NCBI GenBank assembly: GCA_027596075.1
Contig: JADGJC010000184.1
Span: forward strand, 1 to 64,000
DNA: 64,000 bases
Origin: Rhizophlyctis rosea
Taxonomy: Eukaryota; Chytridiomycota; Chytridiomycetes; Rhizophlyctidales; Rhizophlyctidaceae
Direction: 5' to 3'
Positions within the stretch are counted from its first letter, which is position 1. Each line of letters opens with the position of its first letter. The notes under the pieces are model-generated. The model saw only the letters and a list, made by a program, of their open reading frames with translations, searched no databases and had not been told where the DNA came from. Positions 1 to 10,922 of the stretch are shown here, piece by piece. The translations under genes were made by a program, and so were the position numbers.

Positions 1-307
1 TAGTATCGTATGGCTATCACGAGTCCTATTAAGTTAGTTGAGCTAGTTATTCCTTTAACAGACCTGCGCTATCAACATCAACAATGGTGATGGTGATGCC
101 GCAGAACGTTGGGAAGACAAGCAGGCAAAGTTTATGCGGCAAGTGCTTTGAGCAACGCACCACAGCACGGTGCAGCTATTTGCATGATCGGTTGCGAAGC
201 AGAGAGTGGTTGGAACGATGTGGAGGCAGTCTCAAATAACACTGTTCCGAAACCTCTGAAAGCCCGTCCTGAAGCCACCTGCAATGTCGACTTGGCAATC
301 CTCACAT

Positions 308-1240
308 TTATTGTGTTCCAACATCTGACAAGCCATTGAAAACAACCTGGACGACACGCGGCTCTCCTCTTCTAAAGCAGGTCCAAATAGTATTGATGAG
401 AAGACCTTCATCTGTGATGTCAAGGCCGTGGCCACAAAGAACATCTGGGGTTTTGGACCGGTCTTCTGGATCAATATTCATGGTGTAGCGTGCCGTCACA
501 CACTCAATATCCAATCCACCCACGAGCTTATCCCGACGATCGACTTTGGCCTTAGCCGTCACCTTTGACGTGCAATACGCCCCATCATTGACGGTTGCAC
601 TCAACTCTACAGATAAACCTGGAGCCAAAACAGCACCCCCTCCACGAACTCTTGGCAAACGTCCCCTCCCGTCTAATGATTCACAAGGTAGAGCTCGAGC
701 ATGTCTTTGTCGGGTGGAGTGGGATTCATAGCAATGCGTTTGATGATCTTTGGTGTTTCTTCAGAAAAGGCGTCTAAGGACTCGCATATGGGCACGATTA
801 GGCAGCTAATGAGAGAATACTCCATTTATTCACGGACAGCTGCTTCTGTGAACATACCACTTTGGATGCATGTACGTAGTATTTGCTGGTGCTGGTGGGG
901 ATTTGATATGTAACTGTAACGTCTCATGGTCAATCCCATTTGTGCCCAGCATACCTTCGATACTGCAACATCACCGAAACCAGACAGCTCTTCGAAATCC
1001 CAATTGCCTAGCAAATGCATCCTACATTGACTTTGTCGACAGCCACGGACTCCAACCCGCCTTAAGGCCTCTCTCACAGTATTCATATCCACATCGGACT
1101 GCATGAGTTGCAATTCTGATGAGCTTGTCACAATGTTCATGCTCTGGTACCTCCCTTTTGGTGGGGAGGACTACGGTGTTGGAGAATGGGTCATCTTCCG
1201 TCAGGATGGCGTGAATGATAGGTGTAACACTATGGTGCAT
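308..1240 (-). CDS. Unresolved hypothetical locus, possibly a degenerate gene
   Basis: I do not recognise this protein. Three open minus-strand stretches lie in order: about 1240-1150 (ends in ...VVLPTKRE), about 1098-953 (SDVDMNTVREALRR..., ending ...FGDVAVSK) and about 660-308 (APGLSVELSATVNDG... to ...FNGLSDVGTQ). The first two can be joined by a 52-nt GT-AG intron (gtaccagag...catgcag), and the second ends at a good donor (gtatgctgg). The link to the third stretch is not clean: candidate exons near 660-850 change frame or hit stops. The third block contains alternating polar/hydrophobic residues like a beta-sandwich, which is only an impression. It could be a real gene with a splice pattern I could not settle, or a decayed copy. 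Coordinates are the outer limits of the open stretches, not a gene model. Confidence 0.25.
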
Positions 1241-1309
1241 AGGAGCCCTGTAAGGAACTTGGCGTTCATTGACTTGCTTACCATTGTGGTGAACTTAGGA
1301 TGCTGAAGG

Positions 1310-2853
1310 GTGTGTTGTTATTTTTTCATCATGGACATGATGTCTGCTAAGCTGGCGAACTTTAAGTCAATGTGGGGTCAATATTTTCAATTTTTCAGAG
1401 TCGCCAACCACTAATACCCCAAAAAGTGTCAACGATTTAGTGTGCGTTGGTTTGTGAGGAGTGACGCGCGGGTCCATGCCATTGCAGGCACAGCATTCAA
1501 GCCTTCGATGGCTGTGTAAAAGCCACAAGCCCCAATCTGTGGCACAGCTCCGAGGTGTACATCGTGGATGGCAGAGCGCGCCAGCATCCTCATTCTCCTT
1601 CCCCAGTTTCCATCACACTTCTGGTGGATCTGGGAGAATTGGACATTCTCTCAACACACGCATTTTCAATTCGGGAAGTATCAAGTCTTTTCTCTTCCAT
1701 CATTCATCCATCCATCCTCACTTCTTCTCTCTTTCAGACCGTCGAGTCGCTGCATGCGCAGCATGGTCAATCCCCCTTTGGCTCACTCGAGAGTTCCCCT
1801 TCCCCTTTCTATTTTCCCTTTTTTATCCCACACTTCGGGCTCCCTACGATTCGCTTCTCGCTTTGGGGCGCCGGAAGCAAGTGGAGACCTGTCTGTCTAA
1901 CGGAGGTCCCGCCGCTGCAAGAAAGCGTCCTGGGCGATCGAGGAAACCCTTCCCTTCAGCACCCACATCAGGCATGGTAGGCCTGGTTCAATGTGAGGCC
2001 CCGAATAGGACACATGCACGCGCTCCGCTGGTTGTATGTGCGAATCAACTCTTTTGAGTTGTGTGTGCATGCAACTGGATCCTTCCTTAAGTGGTTGGGG
2101 GAAACCTGTTTTCACGGTGACGCGATACTTTGGGGGGGTGGGATCTCCTCAAATATCGCAGAGTGAATTCGTCGAGCGGAGCGTCCATGTGTTGGGGTAA
2201 GGGCCGCGTGTGCTGTTGGTTCAAGGAAGTATCTGCTTTCCTCTGCGGGATGCTCAGCCAGCATAGTAACCTGCCTTCTATATCCCTTCATAGAACCAAA
2301 CGGACAAGGAGCAGCGGGGGGCAGAAGACGAAACGGAAAGTAACACTTCGTAAATAAACATAATATAATATAGACACCACATACTATCAACTGTCTGCCT
2401 TGTGCTGTGTTTCGAAAACTCGGAGTCTTTATCTGTCCTAGTTTCATGTCTTCTGCTATTGCTACCGACCACATAAATGCCTCATATAGTGCACAACCAT
2501 TCATACGTGCAATTGTCTTTGACGCTCCGCCTCTAGCTCTTCGCATCATGATATTGGTAACACTTGGCGAGGTTTTTTCAAGCTTGATGCATATTGGTCT
2601 TCCAAGGTCCTCCTGATTGAAGTTCGCGCACTCACCTGCACGACGGTTGTGGGGACAGGTAGACTATCATAGTCGACATGTTTGTTAAAAGATCTGACAC
2701 AATGGAGATATCTCGTCTCAGTAATTGAATGGACCTTGGTCCACCGAATCATCCCTCGAGCAGAATTAAAGATATGATACTGTTTGAAAGATATTTGCTG
2801 ACTTGCGACATGATGCTTTGCAATGTATTGCACATATTTGTAACATTCACCCC
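1310..2853. other. Intergenic, no supportable gene
   Basis: Both strands carry only overlapping short frames of low-complexity composition. A pyrimidine-rich stretch lies at about 1600-1840. No domain, RNA gene or clear repeat is visible. The right end is the 3' flank of the Csm1/Pcs1 homologue. Confidence 0.5.
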
Positions 2854-5761
2854 TCAATCATCCCCCTGCACATAATTACACACCCTCCAGAAGAACAATC
2901 CCGTCATGTTGCGCGGGAACGACATGGCGTCCTGCAGGTATTGCGGCAACTCCATCATGGCCGCATTGGCTCCCCCTGCGCCGGCGGTCGTGACCATCCC
3001 GCCGATTTTGGTGTCGCCGCCGCTGCTGCTGCCGGATGCCGAGGTGGACTGTCGTCCGGCGGGGACGTAGGTGTATTCGGTGGAGGCCGTGATGCGTTGT
3101 GGGATGTAGAGGTTGAAGTTCAGGACTAATTAGAGGAAAGAATTGGTGATGAGTGATTCTGGGCGGATGTCACAAATTACACGAAAAGACGCATTTACTC
3201 ACCCCCCTTCCTCCCCTTCATAACACACTTGTAAATCTCAATCGCCTCCTCCTCTTCCTCCGCCTTCGCCCCACCCTCCCCGCCGTCCCTCTCAACAACC
3301 TGCCGAGCATCCTCAACACCCTGCATAACGACCCCCGTCAACTCCTCATACATCCGGATCCGGCTCTCAAGCTGCCGCAAGTACTGCTCGCTCCCGACGG
3401 CGCTCGCGGACTCTTTCATCCGTTCTTGGAGGGCCGTGTATTGCGCGTGGAGGGAGGAGAATTGGTGGCGGGCTGAGTCGGCGTCTTGTTTGGTGGTTTT
3501 CACTGGGTGAGAGGAGGGGACGAGTAAGAAATACTGAAGACGTGTGGACGGAAAATTTTGATAGCAGGACTGACCTTGTTCTTCCCAAAGCTTGACATCG
3601 TCGTCGATCCTTCCGGCCTTCTTCTTCCACTCCTTGGCTTCGCTTTCAACCTCCGCGGCCTTCTTCTTCCACGCCTTGACCTTGTCTTCAAGCCCGCCGG
3701 CCTTCTTCTCCCACTCTTCAGCTTCCGTCTTGTACGACTGAGCCTGATCCTTCCATTCCCCCACCTCCGCCTCCAACTTCACAATTTTTGCGTCCAAGGC
3801 AGCGGTCTGTTGCTCCCACTGCTTAGCGGCATCCTCCTTCTCTTTCTTCGCCGCCGCCCGCTCCCTCGCTCGTTCCTTCTCCATGTCCGCCAATTTCTTC
3901 TTGCTGCCGTCCTCCTCGCGCACATTTTTCCCACCTCTTGCCGTATCACTCTCTTCCTCGCTGCCCCGCTGATCGCTTTTACTCTTCGCCTTGACTTCCT
4001 TCAACGTCAGCCTCAGATCCTCCGCGGCCTTCTCGGCCGTCTCCGCCCTCTTGGTTGCCGCTCGGGTGCCTTTCTCCGTCTCCTCAAGCTGCGCTTCCAG
4101 GCTTTCGTACTGCTCCCGGACATTGGTCAACTCTTCACGCGCGGATTCGACGTCCGTTTTCAATCTGGTGATCAGCTCTTGTTGTGCTGAAGGACACGGG
4201 TTTGAGTGACAAATGCATCCAAATATGTGAGGGAAGGCCACCAATGATGTACCTTTTTGGCTCTGTTCTATCGATTTCTTGTACGTTTCAAATCGTGTGT
4301 TCGCCTCGTCGATAGTCCGCGTTTTTAGCGCGTCGTATCGGGCCTGTAGGTCTTCCTTCTCCAAACGTAACTATTTCGAATAATCTTTTGTCAATGATAT
4401 TGAAATTGGTTACGATAGACGATGTGCCCCGGAAGCTTACCATCTCGTGATCATGTGCAGAAACAAAGCCTTGTGGGGCTTGAGAAGTCGATGCCATTTC
4501 ATCTCCGCTTTCGTTCTCCGCCGTGGGCGCCGAGTCCTTTGCTATCGACTTCCTTGTCTGCTTGGAGCCCCGTCCGCTTGGTGCACTTTGCTTGGCCGCG
4601 GGCTCGGGTGCAGGTTCAGGTTCGTCTTGCTGAGCTACATCGTCTGCCTCCGCGTGTGCCGCAATTTGGTCTTCTTCGGGCCCTTCTGCAGGTTTCGCCT
4701 TCTTGGTTGATCTTTGCTTGGTTGGGACGCTTTCTTTCCCCTTGCGTTGACGCTTCGCAGCGGGCGCTGTTGCAGGTACAACGTATAAGGGTGAGTAATA
4801 CTTGCAAAAAGAATAGTTCCAAGAATTACCATCGGTCGTTTCCTCATGTTCAGATTCCGCTGACGTGGTGTCTTTAGAACTGCCCTTTTGGTGCGATTTA
4901 GCTTGAGCTTTTGGTGGTGTGCGGTCTTCATCCGTCGTTGCTGATTGAGCGGCTATTGTGACACTGACATGATTAGCCTTGACATCATTATGAGAACATC
5001 TCCATCATCAACGATGAACAGCCTTCGGTGAGAGGGTTGAAGAACATACATTTGGATTTCCTCTTATGCACATTACCCACTCCTCCACTTGTCGCGGTGT
5101 CTGTCAAAAAGATGAATGTCAGTACCAAACATGCGAAGAGAGTATTTTGAAGACAGCCGTACCATTGGACGCCTCGTTGGGTGATGCGCTCTGACCCTGC
5201 ACCGCCCACCACTGATTAGGCGGATGACGGGTCCTTGAGGATCTCCCACCAACAGACTGCTCTTCTGCCGTAGTCGGTCCTGAAACAGCTTTTTTCGACC
5301 CAATCTCGTCCCCAGACTGCTTTGATTTTCCGCGCTTGCTGTTGGTCGATGATAGTCTGGATCTTCCCTTCCCTTTCGTTGATGCGGAGGACTCATTTAG
5401 TTGCTCGTCCACCCCTCCTTGGTGTTCTGTATCTTCTGCCTCCCCTTCGGAACTCTCAGACCGTTTCCGTTTGGGCTGCCGTTTGGCTTTGGGACCCGCA
5501 TTCGCTATTGGCAGGTCCTGACGTGCGTCACCACTCAACATGTCGAAGGAGTCTTCCGCTTCATACTCGGCAGGTAGACCCTTTGCTTTCTTTCGCTCAG
5601 CGGACGTCTCCTTTCCGTTTGCCCCTGCCTTTGACGGTGCCGCCTTTTTTGTGGTTGAGTTTGCTGCCTATCAAGTGCAAGTGACGATTTAGGCGCCAGC
5701 AGCGCCTGCATAATACATTTGACAATCATACCGATTTTGTGCCTTTCTTCGTCTGTGCCAT
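2854..5761 (-). CDS. Csm1/Pcs1-like monopolin (chromosome segregation) protein
   Basis: A multi-exon gene starting MAQTKKGTKS at 5761, with a 5' intron right after ten codons. The N-terminal half (about 5650-4440) is basic, Ser/Lys-rich and disordered. It carries a short motif RSSRTRHPPNQWW at about 5250-5200. A long coiled coil follows (about 4364-3200), rich in Glu/Lys heptads. The final exon (3128-2854) encodes a compact domain starting VLNFNLYIPQRI and including LPQYLQDAMSF and a Phe-rich GLFFWRV end. That order, coiled coil then a small globular C-terminal domain ending in an LP.YL..aisF segment, is the layout of Csm1/Pcs1 proteins. Those dimerise through the coil and cross-link kinetochore or rDNA partners through the globular head. 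Introns are short: gtaagcttccgg at 4440, and one ending ctgacag at about 5104. It is divergent from the alpha-actinin gene. Family assignment is from motif and layout, not a search. Confidence 0.72.
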
Positions 5762-6541
5762 TGCGGTCAAAAGCTTGCGTCAGAAGATCTTGTGGTGGCT
5801 TTTACGAAAGCAGCGCTAGCAGAGAACCGCAGGCATTGAAAGGGGAAAGTCTCTTTTTGTGGTGATCTCGCGATCGTTGCGCGTCGACTTTTCGGGTTTG
5901 GGATCAATAGCGTGAGAAGTGGGGATGGCAAACTATGGCACGACGTGGGCCAGAGCAGCGCTGGAATCAATGTTTGGCTGCTGGTCGTCCTTCAATATTG
6001 CACCAGATCGCCTTTATCAAATTCGATTCCACAAGGTAGCGTATTGGTAGTGTGACTTTTTCCCACGATAGTGTTCAGGCTGTCAAATATGGTGGTAGTC
6101 TCCCTCTCTGTTATGGTCTCCCTCCACCAATGAATTATGAACTGTCTCACACCAACTCTTGTTGTGTGGTGTTCAGTCAGACGGGGAGGTTGTTTGACAT
6201 CCAATAAGCACCTGATATGGAAAGTGGGACAGGCGGGCCCCCAAAGCAATTACAGCCCTGGCCCTTGGGTACAGTAGGCCCCAGCCAGCCCCCTGATGAG
6301 AATCATGAGATGACCCTGGCATCGTGGCGTCATTACAATGGGCTCGCGTAAGCCACCATCATCATGCATCCCCCTTCATCACAATGCAACCCAATGTTCT
6401 TCACATGAATGGGATTGACACTGCTGGCGACTTTTCACACTAGACCACTTCCTACCCAAATATCATACACTCACACCATTCTGTCACCATCTACCTCAAT
6501 ACTCCTCCGTCTAACCCTTCCCACAATACGAAGTCCTCAAG
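5762..6541. promoter_or_regulatory. Shared 5' region between divergent monopolin and alpha-actinin genes
   Basis: About 780 bp separate the two divergent start codons. Short open frames here have no recognisable domains. The two upstream regions must lie within it, but no specific motif stands out. Confidence 0.4.
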
Positions 6542-9500
6542 ATGGCACACTACGGGTCACAAGATTTTGCCCCTTCAAAGGCTTCACAAGAATCCGCTCA
6601 AGGCGATTACAGGTAACTAGGTGACGTTCTCAGACATAGGCTTGTGAGACCTTCTTCTCGGGTCCTTGTTCCGGAGGGTCTAAGGGAGCACTAGCGGCGT
6701 GCTACCCATATGTCTTCAAACAACATTACTCTGCTACATCTCAAACGTATGTCTTCCTTTCATAGGGTTATGGATAAGCAATGGGAACAGATTCAGAAGA
6801 AAAGTAGGAGCGCAAAGTGCCGAATCTTCGCATCGTATCTTGCTGCTAACTTTGATGGCCTGTAGCGTTTACCAACTGGATCAACAATCAACTGAAGAAG
6901 AAAAATCATTCCGCTATCGGTGACCTTTCGAGTGAATTGTCCAGCGGAGAGAAGCTTATCGAGCTTCTTGGTAAGTTGACCAGGGTGTTGCACATATCGG
7001 AGTCACGCTTGAGCCCTTACATCTGGTTTTCCGATAGAAATTATTGGAGACGAGTCCCTTGGCCGCTATAACAAGAATCCCAAACTGCGAATCCAAAAAG
7101 TCGAAAACCTCAACAAAGCATTGGATTTTGTCCGGCGCAGGGGTGTAGCGCTCACCAACATCGGCGCAGAGGTACAGAACTGGCGCATCAGCGCTCTCGG
7201 GTTGCTGGTGATTAAAGCATCCGGCCATAGGACATCGTGGATTCAAATGAGAAGCTGATCCTGGGTTTGATTTGGACTATCATCCTCCGGTTTACCATTG
7301 CCGAGATTAGGTATATTCAGCAGTCTCGTACTCGATTAGCTATATATAAACTTCTTCCTGCCAACAGCGAAGAGGGTCTTTCTGCAAAGGAAGGGCTACT
7401 GCTATGGTGTCAAAAGCGGACCATCCCCTACGCCGCCGATTTCAAAATCAAAGACTTTACGTTCTCCTGGCAGGATGGTCTTGCTCTTTGCGCTCTGATT
7501 CACCGCCATCGCCCAGGTAAACTACTGTCAAACCATGATTCAACGCGATGAACCCCATCACTGATCAACACGCGCAGACTTGTTGGACTACTGGGCCTTG
7601 GATAAGGCAAGCGTCCAGCCGGCAGAAACCCTGTCATAAGGAAGCTCATACATTTCAATGCAGAGCAAGAAACATGAGAACACTCGTCTAGCTTTCGATG
7701 TCGCCGAGCAGCAACTTGGAATCCCCAAGCTTTTCGAAGTCGAAGATATCGTCGACGTAGTCAAGGTGTGACATGAGCAATGAAGAGTTACATTGATCAC
7801 AAACCTGACTCCCTCTAAACAGCCGGATGAGCGGTCCGTCATGACTTACGTTGCCCAGTACTTCCACGCTTTCTCCACGCAAGGTAAATGTGATGGCACA
7901 AAGGATGCGCGTTGACATATTCGGCTCACCTGTTGACTGTACTCAATCGGTTACGCACATTTACAGACAAAGTCGGGACTGCTGGTCGGCGCATCCAACA
8001 GTTCGGCACCGTCGTTCAACAGGCGTGGGAAATGCAGAATGACTACGAACGCAAGGCCCGTAAATTCATTGGCGACACCGGCAGCATGCAAGGGGTGTGG
8101 AGCCAATCGCAGTTCAATGGCTACTTGGACGCCATCCGGCAGCTTCGTGAATTTGAGCAGTACAAGAGGTATGGAGTTTTGCGTGGCGCGCCACTGATCC
8201 TTGCTGATGTCTTGCCATAGTACTACCAAGCGCGGATGGGTACAAGAGAGGCGCGAGTTGGACAGTGTATGTTGGATGGTATGATGTAGATTGATAACTA
8301 GTTCAGTCGCTGAGCGTCCATCGTGCAGTTGCTCGGTAACATCCAAACAAAGCTGAAGACCTACAACTTGCGCCCCTACCACCCTCCGGCCGGCCTTGCC
8401 ATCGCGGTATGTGATGAAAACCATATGGGACGACCGCACATTGATTGACATACTTGAAATCAGGACCTCGAAAACGCCTGGGCACAACTCATCGACGTCG
8501 AAGCAGCGAGGAAGCGGGGACTTACCGCATACATCCGAGAGTGAGTCATGGTGACATGCTCATATTTGATCGAAGACAAGTTGGTGACCGTATATTGTTT
8601 TATAGTATCAAAGACGAGTTGCGCAAGAAGTACGCCGACGCGGCCAACGGCTTCCAAGCGTCGTTGAACAGCATCTCTCACGACCTTGCGTCGTTGGAGG
8701 GCGATCTTGACGTGAGTTGATGGATATGGTCCGGTTGCTTACAATGCCAAGTCTGACGTCGTTTGAAGGCCCAACTGGAAACCGTCCAAGGCTTGATCTT
8801 GAAGCTGGAGCCGCAGAACGCTAAGCTCAAGGAAATCGAAAGACTGGATGCGCAGTGCCGTGAGGCCAACATCGATGGTGAGGGCAAGTGAAGGCTTTGG
8901 TGTTTGTGTGCACCGTATTGATTGGTTTATTTACATAGATAACGAGTAAGTAATAGCCGACGACATGCCATGTTGGGCCTCCTTTTGTGTTCTTTGTTCT
9001 TTTCTTGTTCTCCTTCTTCTTCTTTCTCCCTTTCCTCCTCCTCTTCTTCTTCTCCTCTTTCTCTTCTTCTTCCTCCTCCGCCTTCGTCCATCTCGTCCTT
9101 CTTTTTTTTTTTTCTTGTTCTTCTTTTTTTCCTTTCGTGTTTCTGTCTTTGCTTTTTTGAAAACCTGTTCCTACTTTCTATATAGTCTTATGATTTATAT
9201 GATATGCTTGTTTATAGTTTTCTTCAGTGTTTGGTTGCATCATCGCTAACATAGTGGTGTTCGTTGCAGATACACAATCTACTCCGTAGACGACCTATCA
9301 TTCGATTACGGTATTCTCACGCAAAGCGTCGTCAAGAAGAGCGCTTTCATCGAGAACCAGATCGTTGCACGGGGCGTCACCAACATCACCCCGCAACAAC
9401 TTGAAGAGTACTCGGAGGTACGTCACGCCTTCGCATACGGATATGCGATGTTGTCCGATTGCATATGGTCATGGAGACGTCATTGATGGACATCATGCAG

Positions 9501-10086
9501 ACCTTCCGCCACTTCGACAAAGATAACACCAACTCGCTCAAGCCGGACGAATTCAAGGCCGCCTTGGCAGCGCAGGGATTGGTGTTGGCTACGGTAAGTC
9601 TTTGGATGTTGTAGCACATCAACAAGACATGGCACCACGGCTGACCACCAAATGCAGGACGCCGAATTCGACAAGGTCTTCCAGACCGTTGCCAAGGGAC
9701 GGGACAACATCATCTTCGAACAGGTATGGTGCATCGTGCATGGTGTCTGGCAATATGGGTCTGACCTTCACCATTCCTTGCGCTGCAGTTCATCGACTAC
9801 ATGAAATCTCAACAAGAAGACCGCACCAGCCCAGACCAACTCAAGGTGTCCTTCCAGACGTTGGCCGGTGACAAGGTATGTTTGAGAGATGCATGCATGG
9901 CTTTCTCGTCTTAAGTCTTTCGACTGATGACGATACTCTCCATCGATGCAGCCATACATCACCGAGCAGGACATGTACCGCGGCGGACTGCCGCAACAGG
10001 TTGTGGACTACTTCAAGCAGGTGTTGCCTAAGAAGGACGACGGGTACGACTACGCGCAGTTCGTGGAGGGATCGTTCGTTGTTTGA
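6542..10086 (+). CDS. Alpha-actinin (actin cross-linker)
   Basis: About 630 residues over many exons; start MAHYGSQDF at 6542, stop TGA at 10084. Order: CH1 (from [20 protein letters not shown], about residues 25-140), CH2 (about 145-250, [15 protein letters not shown], then [14 protein letters not shown]), a rod of about two spectrin repeats (about 255-490), then calmodulin-like EF hands. The best EF loop is [12 protein letters not shown], with acidic residues at positions 1, 3 and 12; the later loops look degenerate. Animal alpha-actinins have four spectrin repeats; the short rod matches known fungal forms. It bundles actin filaments as an antiparallel dimer, in fungi mainly at the cytokinetic ring. 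Two splicing oddities are reported separately: a 7-nt exon at 8939-8945 and a GC-AG intron at 7607-7663. The gene is convergent with aconitase. Confidence 0.95.
8946..9269 (+). other. Long pyrimidine-rich intron of alpha-actinin
   Basis: This 324-nt intron is several times longer than its neighbours. From about 8975 to 9170 it is an almost uninterrupted T/C tract on the coding strand. It directly follows the 7-nt microexon and ends at cgttgcag. The open frames across it are low-complexity Ser/Leu/Phe artefacts. Confidence 0.85.
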
Positions 10087-10922
10087 GTGGGAGGCTGGTG
10101 GGTGGAGTGAGGGGAGGTTGGGTTTGGGATATGTATGTGCAGTAGCATGTTAGAGATTGAGGCGTGGTGGGTGGTGGCGTTCTGTTACTTTGAGTGTTAT
10201 GTTTGTGTGTGGAAAGGATGTATTGCCTGAAAAGTTTGTCAAAATAGACTACGTTGCCATACTTGTTGGCGGTAGGTGGGGGAGGTGAACCGTACTCCGT
10301 CAGCATGCCATTTTCATGGCCAACACCAACTGTGGCCATGAGATAGACGTTGATGCATGGAGTATTCATTGTCCATGATGCCTACCGTGACCGACCACCT
10401 CATTCCCACCCGGAAGCAAAAAACCGAAGGAGGAATGTCGAAGGCGGGGTGACGGTTTCGAACCGAGAAATACAACAAGCGTGGCTAGGGAGTCGAGGGA
10501 TCCAGTTGGGTGGATTTTGTGCCCGCAAGGAAGTGTAGGATGGTGTATATGGTTCTGCGGGTATTGTCTACATGCATGTATAGCGAGAGCAAGGAGCACG
10601 CGTTCTTGCTTTTGTTTGTTTAGTTGATGTGAAATGCAGAAAAACATATTTGTAAATTCGAAGTCTAAGTATTATCCATTGCGAATGGTGTTGTTTTATA
10701 TGTCTGGACTGGTGAACATGTATGGACTTGTAGTTGCAAATGTGGACAAGGAAGGGCGTCCTCTAACATAAATGACATAAAATTACAGTGCGGCAATAAA
10801 AAACAGCAGCAACAACGGGGAAAAGTCCCCGAAATGAACTATCTAACCCTACAGAAAGAGAACTACATATCTACCTGCACGCCCCATCTACCCCACTCTA
10901 CCTCATCCACCCCCACAACAAC
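10087..10922. terminator. Convergent 3' intergenic region (alpha-actinin / aconitase)
   Basis: About 840 bp between two stop codons facing each other. It must hold both 3' ends. An A-rich stretch with cataaaattacag and gcaataaaaaac lies at about 10770-10805. A box-B-like gtttcgaacc at 10454 was examined and rejected as a tRNA. Confidence 0.4.

Noticed and set aside
1461..2057. 198-codon plus-strand frame
   Set aside because: Ser/Pro/Phe-rich low complexity in several overlapping frames over a pyrimidine-rich stretch; no domain, no splice support.
3558..4190. 210-codon plus-strand frame
   Set aside because: Antisense shadow of the coiled-coil exon of the Csm1/Pcs1 homologue.
8965..9249. 94-codon Leu/Phe-rich frame
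   Set aside because: Product of the T/C tract inside an alpha-actinin intron.
10440..10515. tRNA suggested by gtttcgaacc
   Set aside because: No matching acceptor strand or anticodon arm found on either strand.
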